Part shown: one piece after another, positions 58,850 through 64,000 of the stretch
How positions within the stretch are numbered: position 1 is the first letter of the stretch
Layout: the number at the start of each line of letters is the position of its first letter
Assembly: GCA_002434305.1 (NCBI GenBank)
Contig: DJJU01000012.1
Coordinates: 124,001 to 188,000 of the forward strand
From: Alicycliphilus sp. UBA6560
GTDB lineage: Bacteria; Pseudomonadota; Gammaproteobacteria; Burkholderiales; Burkholderiaceae_C
Length of the DNA: 64,000 bases
Direction: 5' to 3'
The notes under the pieces: model-generated
What the model saw: the letters and a program-made list of their open reading frames with translations, nothing else
The model's database searches: none
Told to the model about the DNA's origin: nothing
Position numbers and translations under genes: made by a program

Positions 58850-59388
58850 GTGGCCCACGATCCCCTTGCCGACCAGGTGCAGGCTGCTGCACCTCCCCCG
58901 CACACCGTTGCTCTACGCGTCAACGGTGAACAGCGCACCGTCGAAGCTCAGAGCTGGGTGACTCTGCTGGATCTGCTGCGCGAGCGGCTGCGCCTGACCG
59001 GTACCAAGAAGGGCTGCGACCACGGCCAGTGCGGTGCCTGCACGGTGCTGGTGGACGGGCGGCGCATCAATTCCTGCCTGGCCCTGGCCGTGATGCAGGA
59101 GGGCGCGGATATCACCACGGTCGAAGGCCTGCCGGCGCTGGCCGGCTGCACCGGCGACGCACTGCATCCGCTGCAACAGGCCTTCATCGACCACGACGCC
59201 TTCCAGTGCGGCTATTGCACGCCCGGCCAGCTGTGCTCGGCCGTCGGGCTGATGAACGAAGGCGGTGTGCGCCACGTGGGCGATATCCGCGAGCGCATGA
59301 GCGGCAACCTGTGCCGCTGCGGCGCCTACCCGCAGATCGTGCAGGCCGTGGCCGAGCTGGCCCTGCCTCAGCAGGGCAAGGAGGCGCC

Positions 59389-59392
<4 letters not shown>
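58850..59392 (+). CDS. paoA: Aldehyde oxidoreductase [2Fe-2S] subunit, PaoA/YagT-like
   Basis: 180 residues from GTG 58850, with AAAAAAGG at 58833. The first [2Fe-2S] cluster ligands lie in KKGCDHGQCGACTV and NSC, the second in CGYCTPGQ and NLCRCGAY. E. coli PaoA carries an N-terminal twin-arginine signal of about 50 residues; none is present here and none can be read in frame upstream, so the enzyme may stay in the cytoplasm. First gene of a paoABC-type run. Confidence 0.92.
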
Positions 59393-60462
<1,070 letters not shown>

Positions 60463-60464
60463 CC

Positions 60465-62771
60465 ATGACAGCGGCAGACAGCAGCCAGCAGCCGGTGGCC
60501 GAGCCGGGCACCGGAGAGGTGCGCATCGGCATGCCGGTGGCGCGTGTGGATGGGCGTCTGAAGGTGACGGGACAGGCGCTGTATTCGGCCGAATACAGCG
60601 CACCGGACCTCGCCTACGGCGTGGTCGTCAACAGCACCGTCGCGCGCGGGCGCATCGTGCGTATCGACACCGCGCACGCGCTGGCGGTGCCGGGCGTGCT
60701 GGACGTGCTGTCGCACGAGAGGCGGCCCAAGGTGCGCTCCATGGACCTGTTCTACAAGGACATGACGGCCCCCGGCGGCAGCCCCTTCAAGCCCTTCCTG
60801 GACGCCGAGGTGCACTACAGCGGCCAGCCCGTGGCGCTGGTGGTGGCCGAGACTTTCGAGGCGGCACGCGAGGCCTCGCGCCTGGTGGTCATCGACTACG
60901 AGCAGCAACCGCACGAGACCCACCTGACCGCCCACATGGGCCGCGCCCGTGAACCCAGCCGCCTGAAAGCCGGCTACTCGCCGCCCCCGAAGCCCCGCGG
61001 CGACGCCGACGCGGCCTATCGCGACGCGCCGGTGAAAGTGGACGCGACCTTCTACAGCGGTGTGGAGCACCACAACCCGATGGAGATGCACGCCTCCACC
61101 GTCATTTACGGCGAGGACGGGCACCTGACCATCTACGACAAGAGCCAGGGCTCGCAGAACTGCCGCTGGATGGTTTCGCGCGTGTTTGGCCTGTCCAAGG
61201 ACCAAGTCACCGTGCGCAACCCCTTCGTTGGCGGCGCCTTCGGCTCGGGCCTGCGTCCGCAGTACCAGCTGATTCTGGCCACCATGGCCGCGCTGCACCT
61301 CAAGCGCTCGGTACGCGTCGTGCTCACGCGCCAGCAGCAGTTCACCTTCGGCCACCGGCCCGAGACCTGGCAGCGCATTCGTCTGGCCGCCGAGCGAGAC
61401 GGGCAGCTGCGCGCCGTGGTGCACGAGGCCGTGGCCGAGACCTCGCGCTTCGAGGACTATGTGGAGGTGGTGGTCAACTGGTCGGGCCAGCTCTACCGCT
61501 GCGACAACGTGCGGCTGGAGTACCAGCTGGTGCCGCTGGACCAGTACACGCCCATCGACATGCGCGCGCCGGGCGCTGCGCACGGCGTATACGCGCTGGA
61601 GATTGCCATGGACGAGCTGGCCTACGCCCTGTCCATGGATCCGCTGGCGCTGCGGTTGAAGAACTACACCGAACACGACGCCAGCAAGAACCTGCCCTAC
61701 TCCACCAAGGAGCTGCGCACCTGCTACGAGCAGGCGGCCGAGCGCTTCGGCTGGAGCAAGCGGCCGCCGGCGCCGCGCTCCATGCGCCGCGGGCGCGAGC
61801 TGGTCGGCTGGGGCATGGCCACCGGCATCTGGGACGCCATGCAGATGTTCGCTCGCGCCCGCGCCGTGCTGCACGCCGATGGCCGCCTGGTGGTAGGCAG
61901 CGCCGCCACCGACATTGGCACCGGCACCTACACCGCCATGAGCCTGTTGGCGGCCGATGCAATGGGCCTGCCGCTGGAGCAGGTCACCTTCATGCTGGGC
62001 GACTCCAACCTGCCCGTGGCACCCATCGAGGGTGGCTCGTCGCACATGACGACCGTGGGATCGGCCGTGGCAGGCGCGTGCGAGAAACTGCAGCGCGAGC
62101 TGTGGACGCTGGCGCGGCACGTGCCGGGCGCCGGCTTTGAGAAGTCGCGCTTTCGGGATGTTGAGTTCGCTGACGGCGCCATCCGTCTGCGCAGCCAGCC
62201 GCAAGTCGCCTTGTCCTATACGCAGCTGCTGTCCCGCGCGGGCAAAGACGAGATCGACGCGAAATATCTGCTGCTGCCCAACGTCCTCAAGCAGAAGAAA
62301 TACATCCGCGCCGTGCACTCGGCCGTGTTCTGCGAGGTCTGCGTGGACGAGGAGCTGGGCACGGTGCGCGTCACGCGCGTGGTCAGTGCCGTGGCGGCGG
62401 GCCGCATCATCAGCGCGCGCACCGCCCGCAGCCAGATCACAGGTGGCGTGGTCTGGGGCATCAGCCAGGCTTTGCACGAGGAAACGCACACAGACCATGC
62501 GCTGGGCCGCTTCATGAACCACAACTATGCCGAATACCACGTAGCGGCGAATGCCGACATTCCCGACATCGACGTGATCTTCGTGCACGAGGACGACCGC
62601 ATCGTCAGCCGCATCGGCGCCAAGGGTGTGGGAGAAATCGGCATCGTGGGCACCGCAGCGGCCGTAGCCAACGCGATCTACCACGCGACCGGCAAGCGCC
62701 TGCGCAGCACGCCCATGACACCGGACAAGGTGATGAAGGACGCCCCGGCGGAGTCATTCCCGGTGAAGTAA
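60465..62771 (+). CDS. paoC: Aldehyde oxidoreductase molybdopterin subunit, PaoC/YagR-like
   Basis: 768 residues from ATG 60465, 2 bp after paoB. Large Mo-cofactor subunit of the xanthine-oxidase family. Landmarks are RVDGRLKVTGQALY, FVGGAFGSGLRPQ, DMRAPGAAHGVYALE and the catalytic Glu724 in KGVGEIGIVG. With MCD (molybdopterin cytosine dinucleotide) it oxidises aldehydes, mainly aromatic ones in E. coli. No paoD chaperone follows in the window; the next gene is a LysR regulator. Confidence 0.93.
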   Translation: MTAADSSQQPVAEPGTGEVRIGMPVARVDGRLKVTGQALYSAEYSAPDLAYGVVVNSTVARGRIVRIDTAHALAVPGVLDVLSHERRPKVRSMDLFYKDMTAPGGSPFKPFLDAEVHYSGQPVALVVAETFEAAREASRLVVIDYEQQPHETHLTAHMGRAREPSRLKAGYSPPPKPRGDADAAYRDAPVKVDATFYSGVEHHNPMEMHASTVIYGEDGHLTIYDKSQGSQNCRWMVSRVFGLSKDQVTVRNPFVGGAFGSGLRPQYQLILATMAALHLKRSVRVVLTRQQQFTFGHRPETWQRIRLAAERDGQLRAVVHEAVAETSRFEDYVEVVVNWSGQLYRCDNVRLEYQLVPLDQYTPIDMRAPGAAHGVYALEIAMDELAYALSMDPLALRLKNYTEHDASKNLPYSTKELRTCYEQAAERFGWSKRPPAPRSMRRGRELVGWGMATGIWDAMQMFARARAVLHADGRLVVGSAATDIGTGTYTAMSLLAADAMGLPLEQVTFMLGDSNLPVAPIEGGSSHMTTVGSAVAGACEKLQRELWTLARHVPGAGFEKSRFRDVEFADGAIRLRSQPQVALSYTQLLSRAGKDEIDAKYLLLPNVLKQKKYIRAVHSAVFCEVCVDEELGTVRVTRVVSAVAAGRIISARTARSQITGGVVWGISQALHEETHTDHALGRFMNHNYAEYHVAANADIPDIDVIFVHEDDRIVSRIGAKGVGEIGIVGTAAAVANAIYHATGKRLRSTPMTPDKVMKDAPAESFPVK

Positions 62772-62828
62772 GCGACCGGCGGCGCAGGCGCGGCGGCACA
62801 ATGCCGGCTCGTTCCTCGCCGCCTCTTC

Positions 62829-63734
62829 ATGATCGACAAGCTGGAGCTGAACCACCTCAGAACGCTGGATGCGCTGTACGCGCTGGGCCACATGTCCGCC
62901 GCGGCGCAGCGCCTGGGCGTGACGCAGCAGGCGGTGAGCCTGCAGCTGAAGAACCTGCGCACGCTGCTGGGTGACCCACTGTTCGTGCGCACCGGCCACG
63001 GCATGGTGCCCACAGCGTATGCGCAGAGCATCCGCGCGCAGGTCGGGCAGATCCTGCAGCTCGTGAGCACCCTCCCTGCCCCGCAGCCACAGGCGCTGGA
63101 CCAGCTGGAGCGCACGCTGACCCTGTGCGCCACAGACTACACACAGCAAATCGTCGTGGCCGACCTGGTGGCCGCGCTGCGCGAGCATGCGCCGCGGGTA
63201 CGCGTGCTGGTGGCCAATATCGAGGGTGCGGCGCTGCTGCGCCGGATGCAGCAGGGCGAGATCGCGCTGGCCTTCACTTCCAGCGGCTACGTGCCCGAGG
63301 GGCTGCACAGCTTGGCGCTGTTCACCGAGCGCTATGTCTGCGCCAGCGCCCGCGCGCTGGCCGCGCCGGGGCACACGCTGGCGCTGGAAGCGCTGGTCGC
63401 GCATGGCTTCGTGGTCGTTTCGCCCGGCGTGCCGGACCTGGAGGGCTCGGCCGCCGCGTGGTTCGCACGCCAGGGCCTGCAGCGCCGCGTGGCGCTGTCG
63501 GTGCCATCGTTCTTCATGGCGCAGCAGGTGCTGCGGCGCACCGACTTGGTGGGCTTCATGCCATCCCGCCTCATGCCCTGCGAGGGGCTGGTCGACGTGC
63601 CGCTGACCCAGTATCCGCCCGGCTACCAGGTGGTCGCGGCCTGGCACCCGGCGGCCGCCTCCGACCCGCTGCTCGCATGGATGCTGGAGTACCTGCGCGC
63701 ACGTTTCGCCGACGGGGCGCAGAGCGGCTTGTAA
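62829..63734 (+). CDS. LysR-family transcriptional regulator
   Basis: 301 residues. N-terminal winged helix: LRTLDALYALGHMSAAAQRLGVTQQAVSLQLKNL in family order, then DPLFVRTGHGMVPT. A periplasmic-binding-like effector domain covers about 95-300. It resembles the NodD/NahR group of LysR proteins by the FVRTGHGM segment. It lies 57 bp after paoC on the same strand, so it may be co-transcribed or may control the pao genes or the RidA gene that follows. Confidence 0.9.
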   Translation: MIDKLELNHLRTLDALYALGHMSAAAQRLGVTQQAVSLQLKNLRTLLGDPLFVRTGHGMVPTAYAQSIRAQVGQILQLVSTLPAPQPQALDQLERTLTLCATDYTQQIVVADLVAALREHAPRVRVLVANIEGAALLRRMQQGEIALAFTSSGYVPEGLHSLALFTERYVCASARALAAPGHTLALEALVAHGFVVVSPGVPDLEGSAAAWFARQGLQRRVALSVPSFFMAQQVLRRTDLVGFMPSRLMPCEGLVDVPLTQYPPGYQVVAAWHPAAASDPLLAWMLEYLRARFADGAQSGL

Positions 63735-63811
63735 CGGTCACAAGGGGTGGTCGATGGCGCTGCGCGGGCGTCTTGCCTACGCTTTGGCGTTCGTTACTAA
63801 GCAAGCACTTC

Positions 63812-64000
63812 ATGGATATGCAACTGATCAACCCTGCCCCGCTTTACGACGGCGCGCCTGCCGGCATGTCGCAGGCCGTGGCCGACCCGGCCAGCGGACT
63901 GGTTTTCATCTCTGGCCAGGTGGACTGGGACCGCGAATCGCGCGTGCGCCACGCCAGTCTGGGCGACCAGGCCGAGGGGGCCATTCAAAACCTGCTGGCC
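63812..64000 (+). CDS. RidA/YjgF-family protein, 5' part (cut by right window edge)
   Basis: 63 codons visible from ATG 63812 (MDMQLINPAP). PLYDGAPAGMSQAV and GLVFISGQVDWD match the start of RidA-family proteins, which deaminate reactive enamine/imine intermediates. ATG 63818 is an alternative start. Follows the LysR gene by 77 bp. Confidence 0.8.
   Translation, partial: MDMQLINPAPLYDGAPAGMSQAVADPASGLVFISGQVDWDRESRVRHASLGDQAEGAIQNLLA

Overview
The window is high-GC (about 70%) chromosomal DNA of a betaproteobacterium, most likely a member of the Comamonadaceae close to Acidovorax, Alicycliphilus, Diaphorobacter or Melaminivora. This rests on the gene orders lepA-lepB-DUF4845-rnc-era-recO-pdxJ-acpS-nagZ and yceD-rpmF-plsX-fabHDG-acpP-fabF-rpoE-rseA-degP, on a Bug-type binding protein, and on general protein character. 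No tRNA, rRNA, CRISPR array, prophage, transposase or plasmid gene was seen, and no gene is visibly frameshifted. The two end genes are cut by the window.

Layout. 1-4397 (minus): an envelope polysaccharide block, ugd, flippase, methyltransferase and a family 2 glycosyltransferase cut by the left edge. 4547-7812 (plus): lysS, a REC-GGDEF diguanylate cyclase and a small MscS channel. 7968-12925 (plus): a complete branched-chain amino-acid ABC transporter, livK then livHMGF, with an attenuator-like terminator after livK. 13167-16433 (plus): BetT choline carrier and a YgiD-type dioxygenase. 16449-25354 (minus): nagZ, acpS, pdxJ, recO, era, rnc, DUF4845, lepB, lepA, interrupted by one plus-strand csbD-like gene. 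25734-28652 (minus): degP, rseA, rpoE (envelope stress), apparently without rseB. 28677-35722 (minus): a YgfX-like protein and fatty-acid synthesis genes fabF, acpP, fabG, fabD, fabH, plsX, with rpmF and yceD. 35749-37936 (plus): yceF/maf, an RsmI-like methylase, a crotonase. 38009-42120 (minus): an Ugp-type ABC importer. 42283-50926 (minus): a 2005-residue alpha-2-macroglobulin, a Bug binding protein, argH. 50988-57192 (plus): a LytS/AlgZ-type kinase and a LytR/AlgR-type regulator, separated by a compact cbb3-like terminal oxidase module (CcoS-CcoN fusion, CcoO-like and small cytochromes c, Sco, CtaG-like protein). 57200-58729: a ZIP transporter and TspO. 58850-62771 (plus): a PaoABC-type molybdenum aldehyde oxidoreductase without a recognisable Tat signal, then a LysR regulator and a RidA-family gene cut by the right edge.

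The most interesting feature is a dispersed element of about 50 bp seen 12 to 13 times. Its core is an inverted repeat AGCGCTTG-N5-CAAGCGCT with asymmetric flanks: an AGCTAT(C/T)AAA side and a GGAGGC(C/T)GATTTG side. Most copies lie between genes, but one encodes part of the N-terminal extension of Era, one runs in frame through the alpha-2-macroglobulin, one supplies the fabH stop codon and one abuts the ZIP start codon. The second highlight is the oxidase module sitting between a kinase and regulator whose Pseudomonas counterparts (algZ-algR, after argH) are adjacent.
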